25,068 bases of DNA from Muribaculaceae bacterium (GTDB lineage: Bacteria > Bacteroidota > Bacteroidia > Bacteroidales > Muribaculaceae), in contig VSPM01000038.1 in NCBI GenBank assembly GCA_009775365.1, forward strand, positions 1-25,068, in the 5' to 3' direction. Both the position numbers and the translations under genes were made by a program. The notes beneath the pieces were generated by a model that did no database searches, was not told where the DNA came from, and saw only the letters and a list, made by a program, of their open reading frames with translations. This document shows positions 16,413-24,785 of the stretch, one piece after another. How positions within the stretch are numbered: position 1 is the stretch's first letter; each line of letters opens with the position of its first letter.

Positions 16413-16444
16413 TTTGTGGCTATGAGGGTTTTTCACTAATTTTG
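16413..16444 (+). promoter_or_regulatory. Promoter of the ABC exporter gene
   Basis: TTTG (16413-16416), exactly 20 nt, then TAATTTTG (16437-16444): a full match to the Bacteroidetes consensus. The start is expected near 16448, giving a leader of about 67 nt before the ATG at 16515. It shows the ABC gene is transcribed independently of the MATE gene. Confidence 0.8.
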
Positions 16445-16514
16445 CAGCATAAATAACAGCCGTCGGAGAGTTATGGGCGTTTCCTGAGACTAAGTGCGGC
16501 TATAACCTAAGGTA

Positions 16515-18353
16515 ATGAAAGATTTATTCACGTTTATCAGGCGTTTTGCACGCCCTTACCGCTGGAACATATTCTGGAGCGTTGTGTTCAACTTCCTGAC
16601 CATGTTTTCCACAATTTTCTCTTTCGCATTCATAATGCCGATTCTGAAAATTTTGTTCAAGCTCGACAACACGGAGTATAGCTACATGGAGTTTGGCACA
16701 GCAGATTTTCAAGATGTAATCCTCAATAATTTCTATTGGTATGTCACCCAGCTAATAGCGCGTCTTGGAGAGTCGTCTGCCCTTGCGCTTATGGCGGTTG
16801 CGCTTGTAGTGGCAACCTTTGTGAAGGTCATAACCGCTTATTTCAGTGAATATTTTACAATCCCCCTGCGCAACGGTGTTGTTCGCGACATACGCAACAA
16901 GATGTATGCCAAGATTCTGTCTCTTCCAATCGGTTTTTACACTCATGAACGCAAAGGCGACATCATGTCGCGCCTTTCGGGCGATGTGACAGAGATAGAA
17001 GTGTCGGTTGCTGCAAGTCTCGCCGCCCTTGTAAAGAACCCTATACAGATAATCGGCTATCTCTTCGTGATGCTTGTGCTAAGCTGGCGCCTGACTCTCT
17101 TTGTGTTTATTCTTCTCCCCATTGCCGGATGGGTGATGGGCACAGTGGGCAAGAAGCTCAAAGCCAGTTCTCTTGCCGCGCAGGAGATGCTTGGCACAAT
17201 CCTTTCCACCACCGAGGAGACTATCGGAGGGTTGCGCGTGGTGAAAGCATTCAACGCCGAGAAGCAGATGGAAAGGTTGTTTGACAATGAAACTGATGCT
17301 TACCGAAGGATAAGCAACTCTATTCAGCGTCGTTACGCCTTGGCGCATCCTATGAGCGAGTTTCTCGGCACTATGGCGGTGGCGATTGTGTTGTGGTATG
17401 GTGGAACTCTGATTCTTGGAGGGGATTCATCGATTGACGCTCCGGGATTTATCTATTATATGGTGATATTCTACAGCATCATCAATCCTGCCAAGGAGTT
17501 GTCGAAGACGTCATACACCCTGCAAAAGGGTATGGCCTCTCTCAAACGTATCGACAAGATATTGGCGGCGGACAATCCTATAAAAGATGCGGCCAAGCCT
17601 GTTGCCATGGCTCCCGGCAAGAATGAAACAGGGCATATATCATTCAAAAATGTAAATTTCAGTTATGACGGGGAGAGAAGAGTGCTTAAAGATATAGATC
17701 TTGAAGTGAAGCCCGGCATGACTGTGGCTCTTGTGGGTCAGTCAGGCTCCGGCAAATCCACACTTGTTGACCTTATACCCCGTTTCTGGGACACCGATTC
17801 AGGCACGGTAGAGGTCGACGGGCATAACGTCAGAGATTACAGAGTGAGCGACTTGCGCTCGCTGATGGGAAATGTGAATCAGGAGGCTATCCTTTTTAAT
17901 GACACGTTCTATAATAATATCGCCTTCGGCGCTCCCGATGCCACTCGGAAAGAGGTGGAGGCAGCGGCCAAAATAGCAAATGCCTACGACTTCATAATGG
18001 AGACAGAGAATGGGTTTGACACCCTTGTGGGCGACCGCGGATGCCGCCTTTCCGGAGGACAGCGCCAGCGCATAAGCATAGCGCGTGCGGTGTTGAAAAA
18101 TCCTCCGGTGCTTATTCTTGACGAGGCCACGTCAGCTCTTGACACTGAGAGCGAGCGTCTTGTGCAGGAGGCATTGGAGCGCCTGATGAAAGACCGCACC
18201 ACTGTGGTCATCGCCCATCGCCTGTCTACTATCGCCAATGCCGACATGATTTGCGTAATGCATGACGGGCGCATCGTTGAGCGTGGCACGCATGACGAGC
18301 TCATCGCGCTTGACGGGCATTATCGCCGATTGGTGGATATGCAGCAGGTGTGA
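16515..18353 (+). CDS. ABC exporter, MsbA-like half-transporter (TMD-NBD)
   Basis: Inner-membrane type IV ABC exporter of 612 residues that works as a homodimer; MsbA-like members flip lipid A or other lipids, or export drugs. The transmembrane domain (about 1-340, six helices) contains the coupling-helix region LPIGFYTHERKGDIMSRLSGDV near 135-157, with a conserved FYTHERKGDIMSR motif. The nucleotide-binding domain (about 365-610) is complete: Walker A GQSGSGKST, Q-loop NVNQEAILFNDT, signature LSGGQRQR, Walker B VLILDEATSALD, and H-loop VVIAHRLST. Substrate not predictable; lipid A-core flipping is a reasonable default. Own promoter upstream. Confidence 0.95.
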   Translation: MKDLFTFIRRFARPYRWNIFWSVVFNFLTMFSTIFSFAFIMPILKILFKLDNTEYSYMEFGTADFQDVILNNFYWYVTQLIARLGESSALALMAVALVVATFVKVITAYFSEYFTIPLRNGVVRDIRNKMYAKILSLPIGFYTHERKGDIMSRLSGDVTEIEVSVAASLAALVKNPIQIIGYLFVMLVLSWRLTLFVFILLPIAGWVMGTVGKKLKASSLAAQEMLGTILSTTEETIGGLRVVKAFNAEKQMERLFDNETDAYRRISNSIQRRYALAHPMSEFLGTMAVAIVLWYGGTLILGGDSSIDAPGFIYYMVIFYSIINPAKELSKTSYTLQKGMASLKRIDKILAADNPIKDAAKPVAMAPGKNETGHISFKNVNFSYDGERRVLKDIDLEVKPGMTVALVGQSGSGKSTLVDLIPRFWDTDSGTVEVDGHNVRDYRVSDLRSLMGNVNQEAILFNDTFYNNIAFGAPDATRKEVEAAAKIANAYDFIMETENGFDTLVGDRGCRLSGGQRQRISIARAVLKNPPVLILDEATSALDTESERLVQEALERLMKDRTTVVIAHRLSTIANADMICVMHDGRIVERGTHDELIALDGHYRRLVDMQQV

Positions 18354-18374
18354 TACAAGTTTTTGCTGATTTTA

Positions 18375-18406
18375 GTTGTCATACGGAAAAAAAGTTAGTA
18401 AATTTG
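18375..18406 (+). promoter_or_regulatory. Promoter of the formyltransferase-like/CD225 fusion gene
   Basis: GTTG (18375-18378), 20-nt spacer, then TAAATTTG (18399-18406), matching TAnnTTTG. The start is expected near 18410, about 22 nt before the ATG at 18432. Confidence 0.65.
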
Positions 18407-18431
18407 GAGATTAATTCATAGAATATCCAAA

Positions 18432-19298
18432 ATGAGAAAAATAGCCATATTCGCATCAGGCTCCGGAGACTCTGCGCGCCGGGTGTCGTCGTTTTTCAGC
18501 GAGGGGAATCGAATCTCTGTCGAAATGATTGTCACCAATAATCAGGATGATTCCTTTGCTGAATCATTCACTGATTCCGGGGCTACGGTGGCGACTTTCG
18601 CCGACGAAATGTTTGCAGAACGCCCGGAAGATATTCTTGGCATTTTGAAAGGCAGGGGAGTGGAGTTGCTGGCCATAGATAAATTCGGCTTGCCTCTTCC
18701 GGAGGTTATCCAAAAGGAGTATGCCGAAAGAATTGTTATGCTCAATAGCCCGGATGTGGCTCCGAATGCAATAGTCGATGCTTTTACGCGCATAGATTCG
18801 GAAGGGACAGGGAAGCGTAATGCTGATCCGGATAAGCCTAAAACAGTTGACGAGGAATGGGCGGAGACTCTCAAAATGGATTATGACCCGGAACAAGTGC
18901 GCGCCACTCCTCCTCCGGTGCCAGGGGCGCATCCTGCCACTCCGGCCTCTGAGACAATTGGCGGAAAGAATGCCCCCGGCGCGTCGTTCAGGCAAAATCA
19001 GCAGGATGGGCGCGGTTTTCAGCAGAACGCCGGTGTGCAGTCGAATTATGCTCAAGGGAATGCAGAGCCGATGCCTCCAACATATCTTGTATGGTCGGTG
19101 ATATGCACAGTGTTGTGTTGCCTTATCCCGGGAATTGTGGCGATTATCTTTTCATCGCAGGTAAGTTCCCGATATTTCGGCGGCGACATAGAAGGAGCCC
19201 GCAGGGCTTCGCGCAATGCGGAGATATGGATTATAGTCTCTTTCGTGTTGGGAGTGCTTTCCTCCACCCTCTACCTCCCAATAATGCTCATAGCATGA
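18432..19298 (+). CDS. Fusion of a degenerate PurN-like formyltransferase domain with a CD225/dispanin membrane domain
   Basis: 288 residues in three parts. Residues 1-115 resemble the N-terminal half of phosphoribosylglycinamide formyltransferase (PurN): KIAIFASGSGDSARRV at 3-18, then IVTNNQDD, and ERIVMLNSPDVAP (99-111) where PurN has the RxxNIHPSLLP active-site strand. The Asn is kept, but the catalytic His is replaced and the downstream Asp region is absent. Residues 116-214 are a hydrophilic Pro/Gln/Asn-rich linker. Residues 216-288 match the CD225/dispanin (IFITM-like) family: YLVWSVICTVLCCLIPGIVA helix, the SRYFGGDIEGARRASRNAE intracellular loop, and a second helix to the C-terminus. 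The soluble part is probably cytoplasmic. Function unknown; GART activity is unlikely. Confidence 0.85.
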   Translation: MRKIAIFASGSGDSARRVSSFFSEGNRISVEMIVTNNQDDSFAESFTDSGATVATFADEMFAERPEDILGILKGRGVELLAIDKFGLPLPEVIQKEYAERIVMLNSPDVAPNAIVDAFTRIDSEGTGKRNADPDKPKTVDEEWAETLKMDYDPEQVRATPPPVPGAHPATPASETIGGKNAPGASFRQNQQDGRGFQQNAGVQSNYAQGNAEPMPPTYLVWSVICTVLCCLIPGIVAIIFSSQVSSRYFGGDIEGARRASRNAEIWIIVSFVLGVLSSTLYLPIMLIA

Positions 19299-19330
19299 TT
19301 TTTCAGAGATAGAGTCATAATAAGATGTCC

Positions 19331-19380
19331 ATAAAACGATAAGCGGAGCGACACCGGTGTTGCTCCGCTTATCGTTTTAT
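19331..19380. terminator. Bidirectional terminator, 50-nt near-perfect palindrome
   Basis: Arms 19331-19349 and 19362-19380 are perfectly complementary over 19 bp, starting ATAAAACGAT and ending ATCGTTTTAT. The 12-nt interior itself contains the palindrome ACACCGGTGT. The A-rich and U-rich ends serve both directions. It lies between converging genes (plus-strand CDS ends 19298, minus-strand CDS ends 19400). Confidence 0.9.
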
Positions 19381-19399
19381 GAATAATGCAAAATCAGTG

Positions 19400-20617
19400 T
19401 TAATCGGTGCGAAGACTTGCATAGGCGTTGTAGCCTTTGAGGATGGCGGGGCGCACGAGCCAGCGTTGCACGCAGTATGCAAGGACGAGATAGACGGCGG
19501 CAAGAATCCAGAGGTTCACATAGTCGGAATGAACTTGCGACAGCGACGCGCCGTTGGTGTTCATGCGTATGAACCCTTCCACTCCCCATGTGGCCGGTAT
19601 GCAGGCGCTCAGCCCTTTCCAGAATGGAGCCATGGCATAGCGCGGCCATGTAAGCCCCGAAAGGAAGAGAAACACTACTGATGTCACAACCCACAGCACA
19701 AACACTGATTCCCTCTCCCACACGATCCCCTGAAAGCAGAAGCCGAGCCCCATGCAGGCAATAACCATGGGCACAAGAAACATCAGTATCTCAAATATGT
19801 TGCCGTCCATAGGGAACGAAAACATCAGCGGCACATAATGCACAAGATAGATTATGGGCAATATAAGGATTGTGATGTAGCAGAGCATCTGCCCGAGCAT
19901 GGTCATAAGCACGCTTGGCTGCATGTTTCTTCCGTTGTAGCCAGTAACCGACGGCCTCTCTCTCTTTGCCCCGCCTGCCATGCCAGCCGCCAGCACAATG
20001 CACTGGTGGAGAATAAGAATAAGCACGCCCGGCATAATGAATGAGTCGAATCCGTTTTCGATATTTCCCATCGACACGTTGACCACCGGGAGGAGATCGC
20101 CTTCAACAATTGTTCCTGCCAATGGCGCAGTGAGATTGATTTTCTCGGCTAAGATTTCAGCCCCCATCTCCTGGGCCACATTGGTAGAGGCCACAAGGAA
20201 TCCGCGATAACGCAGGAGCAGGCTCATCTCGCAATACATGGCGGCGTTTGCCTGTTCGCCTCTTCCGATTTTTTTGCCGAATCCCTCGGGAATCTCAAGA
20301 ATGGCATAGCATTTGTGGCTGTTCATGGCGTGGCGGGCTTCATTGAGGTCTGCCGCATAGCCTATCACCCAGGCTTCCTGGCAGGCATCGATGTTGCGGG
20401 CCAGCTCGCGGCTGAGAGGAGTGCGGTCATGATCCACCACCACCATCTTGACATCTCTCACCACCTCCGGATTGTAAATCAGAGAGTAGATTATAGGATA
20501 GGCCAGGGGGAGAAATATGAAGAAAAGAATTATGCCCAGGTCGTGTGTCACAAGTCTGAACTCGCGGCAATACACGTCGAACAACTGTCGGGGATATGTT
20601 TTTATCTTATTCCACAT
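19400..20617 (-). CDS. ABC-2 type transporter permease (second of pair)
   Basis: 405-residue membrane protein of the ABC2_membrane_3 (YhgE/YbhR-like) type. One helix near 28-48 (LGIILFFIFLPLAYPIIYSL) is followed by a large extracytoplasmic domain (about 50-220; VVDHDRTPLSRELARNID is the family's typical early segment). A cluster of five helices follows (about 225-395), including the conserved FLSGLTWPRYAMAPFWKGLS loop near the last helices. It starts 12 bp after the partner permease gene and is the last gene of the TolC-HlyD-permease-permease operon. It should form a heterodimeric channel in the inner membrane. No ATPase gene lies nearby. Confidence 0.9.
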   Translation of the reverse strand: MWNKIKTYPRQLFDVYCREFRLVTHDLGIILFFIFLPLAYPIIYSLIYNPEVVRDVKMVVVDHDRTPLSRELARNIDACQEAWVIGYAADLNEARHAMNSHKCYAILEIPEGFGKKIGRGEQANAAMYCEMSLLLRYRGFLVASTNVAQEMGAEILAEKINLTAPLAGTIVEGDLLPVVNVSMGNIENGFDSFIMPGVLILILHQCIVLAAGMAGGAKRERPSVTGYNGRNMQPSVLMTMLGQMLCYITILILPIIYLVHYVPLMFSFPMDGNIFEILMFLVPMVIACMGLGFCFQGIVWERESVFVLWVVTSVVFLFLSGLTWPRYAMAPFWKGLSACIPATWGVEGFIRMNTNGASLSQVHSDYVNLWILAAVYLVLAYCVQRWLVRPAILKGYNAYASLRTD

Positions 20618-20629
20618 AGACGATTCGTT

Positions 20630-21796
20630 TTAGGGAGCATAGACCGGGCGGAGCATGCTGCGCTTGATTTTCCATAACATGGTGAAAGGAATCACCATAA
20701 ACACAATATAGGCCACGAACCAGATTCTCGAATAATAAATGTGTATTCCGTTAAGAGCCTGGTCAATGTAAATCAGGAAGTTGTAGCGGATGGGGAGAAT
20801 CCAGCTGAAAATTCCGATTGCGGGATACATGCTTTCAACCGGGAAGGAGAACGCTGCGATGGAGAATGAGAGAATGCCGGTGAGCGCGGATATTGAGAGC
20901 GAAAGGCGCAGGTTGGGGAACACGCCGAAGAAGAACAACGCCAGCCCTTGACATGCAAGCACAAACATCAGTTCGGAAAGTGTGATCCACAGCCATGACC
21001 CGTGCATAGGGAAGCCGTTGATATTAAATAGCCAAGACTCCATAAATATGGCAATCACCATCCATATGCACGTCTGAGGAAGCAGTTTGGCAAACAGTGC
21101 TCTCACGATTGAGCCGCGTGCCATCTGCATGAGCCTGACAGATGTGCCGTATTTTATCTCTTGCCCGAGGCTGAAACAGGTCACAAGAAGAATCATGAGC
21201 TGAAGTGTGCACGGCAAAAAGGAGTTGCAGAGATATATTGCGTAGTTCAGTCCCGGATTGTTTATTCCGCGAGCGTTTATGTTTACCGGCATCAGCATGG
21301 TCGCCACTTGATTCGGGTCGGCTCCTACAGATTCAAACACTGTCATTGCCACACCCGCCTTTGTGTAGAGAGCAGTGGTCTTGAAGGTCTTGAAAAGCAG
21401 AGAAGCAGGCACGAAATAGGTCATGTTGGTGTAGAACGTGATCACCGGCTTGCGTCCGGCCATAAGGTCGGCTTCAAAATTTTCGGGTATAAGAAAATAT
21501 CCGAACACTTTCCCCTCCTGCATGAGATGGCGTGCGTCGGTGAAACTGTTGCAGTTCTCCACGAGGTCGACCATCTGCATTCCATTGAGATTCTGTGTGA
21601 TGGAGCGAGAAAGCGAGGAGCCGTCTTTGTCGACCATAGCCGCCGGCACCTTCGAAGGCAGCCCATCCTCCATGAGATTTGTGAGGAAAAGGAAACAGAA
21701 GAGCGGCAGAATGAAGAAGGCCGCCCAGTAGATGGGCCTTCTCACAATCTGGAGCACGCTCCTTATAAATATGGCTTTGAATCCTGTAGGGCTCAT
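20630..21796 (-). CDS. ABC-2 type transporter permease (first of pair)
   Basis: 388-residue paralogue of the downstream permease with the same layout: helix at about 18-40 (IYWAAFFILPLFCFLFLTNL), a periplasmic domain with MVDKDGSSLSRSITQNLNG (55-73), then hydrophobic helices from about 185 to 380 including SFPVESMYPAIGIFSWILP. Such paired permeases act with an HlyD-type adaptor and an outer-membrane TolC channel to export drugs or other small molecules. It lies 64 bp after the hlyD-type gene. There is no Walker A or B in either permease or elsewhere in the operon, so the motor subunit must come from another locus if the system is ATP-driven. Confidence 0.9.
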   Translation of the reverse strand: MSPTGFKAIFIRSVLQIVRRPIYWAAFFILPLFCFLFLTNLMEDGLPSKVPAAMVDKDGSSLSRSITQNLNGMQMVDLVENCNSFTDARHLMQEGKVFGYFLIPENFEADLMAGRKPVITFYTNMTYFVPASLLFKTFKTTALYTKAGVAMTVFESVGADPNQVATMLMPVNINARGINNPGLNYAIYLCNSFLPCTLQLMILLVTCFSLGQEIKYGTSVRLMQMARGSIVRALFAKLLPQTCIWMVIAIFMESWLFNINGFPMHGSWLWITLSELMFVLACQGLALFFFGVFPNLRLSLSISALTGILSFSIAAFSFPVESMYPAIGIFSWILPIRYNFLIYIDQALNGIHIYYSRIWFVAYIVFMVIPFTMLWKIKRSMLRPVYAP

Positions 21797-21860
21797 AATT
21801 CAAATTTCTAACGACTGATGATTGTTGAAAAAACGACTTGTTACTGACGGCCGCAATCTG

Positions 21861-22913
21861 TTATTGCTCAAGAATGACAGACATTCCGGGTCGAAGATTT
21901 TCGATTTTCTTTTCCGGTCGCGCTTTCACCTGGAATGTACGTGCATCGAAGTCGCCGGTGGCTTTGGTGGCCTGCCAGTTGGCATATGTGCCGAGATCGC
22001 GTATGTAGAACACCTTGGCGTCGGTCTCTATGTCGAGCGCAGGTATTCTGATTCTGATTTTGGAACCGAGCTTGATGTCTTTCAACAGAGTCTCGCGCAC
22101 GTTAAACACAACCCAGTGGTCATCTTTCTGAAGCGACATTATGGGAGCGCCGGTGGCGATAAGTTCCGACACGTGGGGGTAGACTTCTGTTATCTCGCCG
22201 TCGCAGGGAGCCACAAGATACTGGTCCTCAAGGATGGCGTTGACTTCGTTCACACTCCCCTTGGCTGCTTCGAGCATAGCCTTGGCCGCCTGTTTGTCTT
22301 CTTTCTGAGCACCTGATTTGGCAAGCTCATACTGGCTTTTGGCAGCTGCCTCTCCGGCAACGGCGGCATCATAGGCAGCTTTTGCTTCGTCGCGTTTCTG
22401 CTCGCTTACCACCCCTTTTGTAAACAGGTTCTGCATCCTCTGATAAGTTTTCTGAGTGATGCCGACAGCAGCTTTTGCCTGCTGCCACAGCTGGTAGGCC
22501 CCGGTAATGATCTGGCTCCTTGTGCCGGCATCCACCTTTGCGTCGGCAGCCTTCGCCACATTCTCCATGGCCTCGGCCTGCCCCAGGCGGGCGTCGACGA
22601 GAGTGGAGTGGATTCTCACGAGGGTGTCTCCCTCTTTCACATGGGAGCCTTCCTCCACAAAGAGTTCAGCCACACGCCCCGGCAGTTTCCCGGAGATTCT
22701 TATCTCTGTGGCGTCGGCCTGTCCCTGCACTGTGTCGGGGCCTTGCTTTATGAAGAGGAAGCCCAGCACAGCCATGGCGGCGAGCACTAAAAGCACAATT
22801 ACTATTGTGAGAATAAGCATCCGGTCTTTTGCGGATACCGCATCCGGATTTTCGTAGTTGGCCTCCGGTCGGTAGTCAGACTGAGGCTGGTTTGTGGAGT
22901 TGTTGGTTGCCAT
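21861..22913 (-). CDS. HlyD/EmrA-family periplasmic adaptor (membrane fusion protein)
   Basis: 350 residues. A hydrophilic N-terminal cytoplasmic stretch (1-31) is followed by a single transmembrane helix (about 32-55, LILTIVIVLLVLAAMAVLGF). A biotinyl-lipoyl-like half (ISGKLPGRVAELFVEEGSHV, 72-91, then KEGDTLVRI) follows. A long Ala/Lys/Gln-rich alpha-helical hairpin (about 105-235) would contact TolC. The second lipoyl half is APCDGEITEVYPHVSELI, and a beta-barrel ends GMSVILEQ. It bridges the inner-membrane permeases and the outer-membrane channel in a tripartite exporter. The preceding 107-bp gap after the TolC gene contains a strong hairpin. Confidence 0.93.
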   Translation of the reverse strand: MATNNSTNQPQSDYRPEANYENPDAVSAKDRMLILTIVIVLLVLAAMAVLGFLFIKQGPDTVQGQADATEIRISGKLPGRVAELFVEEGSHVKEGDTLVRIHSTLVDARLGQAEAMENVAKAADAKVDAGTRSQIITGAYQLWQQAKAAVGITQKTYQRMQNLFTKGVVSEQKRDEAKAAYDAAVAGEAAAKSQYELAKSGAQKEDKQAAKAMLEAAKGSVNEVNAILEDQYLVAPCDGEITEVYPHVSELIATGAPIMSLQKDDHWVVFNVRETLLKDIKLGSKIRIRIPALDIETDAKVFYIRDLGTYANWQATKATGDFDARTFQVKARPEKKIENLRPGMSVILEQ

Positions 22914-22976
22914 ATTCAGTGGTGTGTTTTTTTGTTGTTGTTTATTCAGGCGGATGTCCGCCGGTTAACTTGGCTT

Positions 22977-23003
22977 GCATGATAATCTTGTGGATTATCA
23001 TGC
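22977..23003. other. Intercistronic hairpin between the TolC and HlyD genes
   Basis: Perfect 11-bp inverted repeat GCATGATAATC (22977-22987) with its complement at 22993-23003, loop TTGTG. It lies 18 nt past the end of the TolC gene on the minus strand and about 64 nt before the HlyD start. No T-run follows on the minus strand, so it is more likely an mRNA processing or stability element, or a partial attenuator, than a terminator. A smaller stem (GGCGG/CCGCC, about 22949-22962) follows. Confidence 0.7.
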
Positions 23004-23020
23004 TTCATGTTTTGCTGCAA

Positions 23021-24451
23021 TCAGTAATAAAGATTGCCGAGCACTTTAGAGAGATATGTCTTGCAGAGCCTGATTCCGATTTCGGCATCTATCTTCTCTG
23101 AGTTGGCTGACAGCCATGCGGTCTGAGCCCCAATCACGTCGGTAGTGGTCAGCACCCCTTCCTTGAACCCGAGTTGCGCCTGGCGCAGGTTCTCATTGGC
23201 TTTTGTTAGATTGGATAGGGTCATTTCATAAGTTTTTTTCGCCTCGTCGAAGCTGAATCTCGCCTGGCTCACCTGCAGCTGCACTTTCTCTTCAGTGTCT
23301 TCGAGGAGAAGGCGCTGTGCGTTGGTGTTGGCCTTGGCCGCTTTGTAGCGGTTGTAGTTGCCTCCCCAGTGCCAGATAGGCACTGTAAGGGTGGCTCCGA
23401 TAGAGAAACCTCCTCCGAACCGCTTTTCAAAGCCATCGATCACGTTGGGATTTGAAAACGCGTAAGCCCCCACGATGGCAATTTTGGGCAGCATATCGCC
23501 CATGGCAAGTTTCTCGCGCCCTTTCAGCATATTGATGCTTTGCCTCAGCACTTCAAGGTCTTGCCTGCGGGTGTAGACATCGTTAATGTTCTCCTCTTCA
23601 TCTGGATGCACATTTCCTGCGCTTTTTAACTGCTCGTCTTCAAGCTCCATCCGGGTGTGTACCGGCAGGCCGCATATCTGGGCGAGTGCCATGCGGGAGA
23701 GCGTAAGGCCGTTGTCAACTTTTGTAAGCGCAATTCTCGCCTCGTTGAGTTTCACCTCCACAGTGAGCAGGTCGCTTCTTGTGGCCACTCCTTCATCAAG
23801 CATTGCCTGCACGTTATAGCGCAGGGTGTCTACAAGATTCACAAAGTTCTCGGCCAAGGTTTTCTTCTCTTTTAGCGACACCACCATCCAGTAAGCCTCG
23901 TCGACGGCAAACACCACGTCTTGCGAGATGTTGTTGCGCATTGCCTTGGCAAGCTGCTCGCCATATCCGGCAATATCGTTGAGGGCTTTGATCTGTCCCC
24001 CCATAAAGACCGGCTGAGTGAGCGTGATGGCCCCGGCGAACACATTGTGTATGTCATAGCTCATTGCCTCCTTAGGGATCACGGCCACTTCAGTGGGTAT
24101 GTAGCTCCCGGTGGCAGGGTCTTTGATAGGCACGCCTGTCGGGTCTTTGAGAATGTTGTAGTTATATGACTGTGTGGCAGGGTCGAAACTCATTGTCGGA
24201 AGTTTTGCATCCTCGCCGAGCAGGTTTATCTTATTCTGGTTATACATATATGTGCCGGTGAAGTCAATGCCCGGCAGATAGGCCGGCTGGGCGGCTTTCT
24301 TATAGTATTCCGCGCCGCGCATGTTCTCTTCAGCCATGCGTATGGTCTTATTGTTGTGGACTGCCATGTTGCGGCAGGAGTCGAGGCTGACCGAAGCGGA
24401 GGCGGAGACAGCGCAAGAAGCGGATGCTATAAGCAGTATGAGATTTTTCAT
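23021..24451 (-). CDS. TolC-family outer-membrane efflux protein
   Basis: 476 residues with a Sec signal peptide (about 1-20, LILLIASASCAVSASASVS). Two OEP repeats follow: long alpha-helical segments at about 20-55 and 170-235 (VVSLKEKKTLAENFVNLVDT, LLTVEVKLNEARIALTKV), and again at about 290-320 and 385-476. FKEGVLTTTDVIGAQTAWL near 435-453 is the typical second-repeat signature. It forms the trimeric outer-membrane channel for the exporter. First gene of the operon. The 5' leader is about 110 nt if the -7 element at 24564 is used. Confidence 0.94.
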   Translation of the reverse strand: MKNLILLIASASCAVSASASVSLDSCRNMAVHNNKTIRMAEENMRGAEYYKKAAQPAYLPGIDFTGTYMYNQNKINLLGEDAKLPTMSFDPATQSYNYNILKDPTGVPIKDPATGSYIPTEVAVIPKEAMSYDIHNVFAGAITLTQPVFMGGQIKALNDIAGYGEQLAKAMRNNISQDVVFAVDEAYWMVVSLKEKKTLAENFVNLVDTLRYNVQAMLDEGVATRSDLLTVEVKLNEARIALTKVDNGLTLSRMALAQICGLPVHTRMELEDEQLKSAGNVHPDEEENINDVYTRRQDLEVLRQSINMLKGREKLAMGDMLPKIAIVGAYAFSNPNVIDGFEKRFGGGFSIGATLTVPIWHWGGNYNRYKAAKANTNAQRLLLEDTEEKVQLQVSQARFSFDEAKKTYEMTLSNLTKANENLRQAQLGFKEGVLTTTDVIGAQTAWLSANSEKIDAEIGIRLCKTYLSKVLGNLYY

Positions 24452-24563
24452 ATTCTGAGTTATATGCTCTGTGGATACTTATGCGGGCGGACTTATGAGC
24501 CGTCGCTTGTGAGAAAAACAAATCTGTTTGCAAGAATCAGATAAGCGCCCTCATAATTCATTA

Positions 24564-24571
24564 CAAAATTA
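24564..24571 (-). promoter_or_regulatory. Probable -7 element of the TolC-HlyD-permease operon
   Basis: TAATTTTG on the minus strand, an exact TAnnTTTG match about 113 nt upstream of the TolC ATG. The expected -33 position reads TAAC, a poor match, so the promoter may be weak or activator-dependent. The gene-free stretch 24452-24785 otherwise shows only a direct repeat ACTTATG in the leader (24478-24500 region) and the terminator at 24688-24713. Confidence 0.45.
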
Positions 24572-24687
24572 GTGACTTTTTGTTTAAATAGGTTAAAAAT
24601 ACTTTTCCTAAAATGGTAATTCTGAAATATAGGACACATTTTTCAACAGATGTTCCAAATGTGATGAATCAAGTGTGATAAATAAAT

Positions 24688-24713
24688 CGGGCCGGATAAA
24701 ACGATCCGGCCCG
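24688..24713 (-). terminator. Terminator of the truncated minus-strand gene
   Basis: Perfect 10-bp stem CGGGCCGGAT (24688-24697) with its complement at 24704-24713, 6-nt loop. On the minus strand the stem is followed by ATTTATTTATC, a broken U-tract. It lies 72 nt after the stop of the tail remnant, so it is probably that gene's original terminator. Confidence 0.75.
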
Positions 24714-24785
24714 CTTTAAACGGGGTTGGTTTCTATGTGCCAAATAATGAGAAATAGGAAGGAGGCTGAATCTCGTATTCCGTGG

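Noticed and set aside
21161..21811. 216-codon plus-strand open frame
   Set aside because: Antisense shadow of the ABC-2 permease gene, rich in His, Arg and Cys and with no domain.
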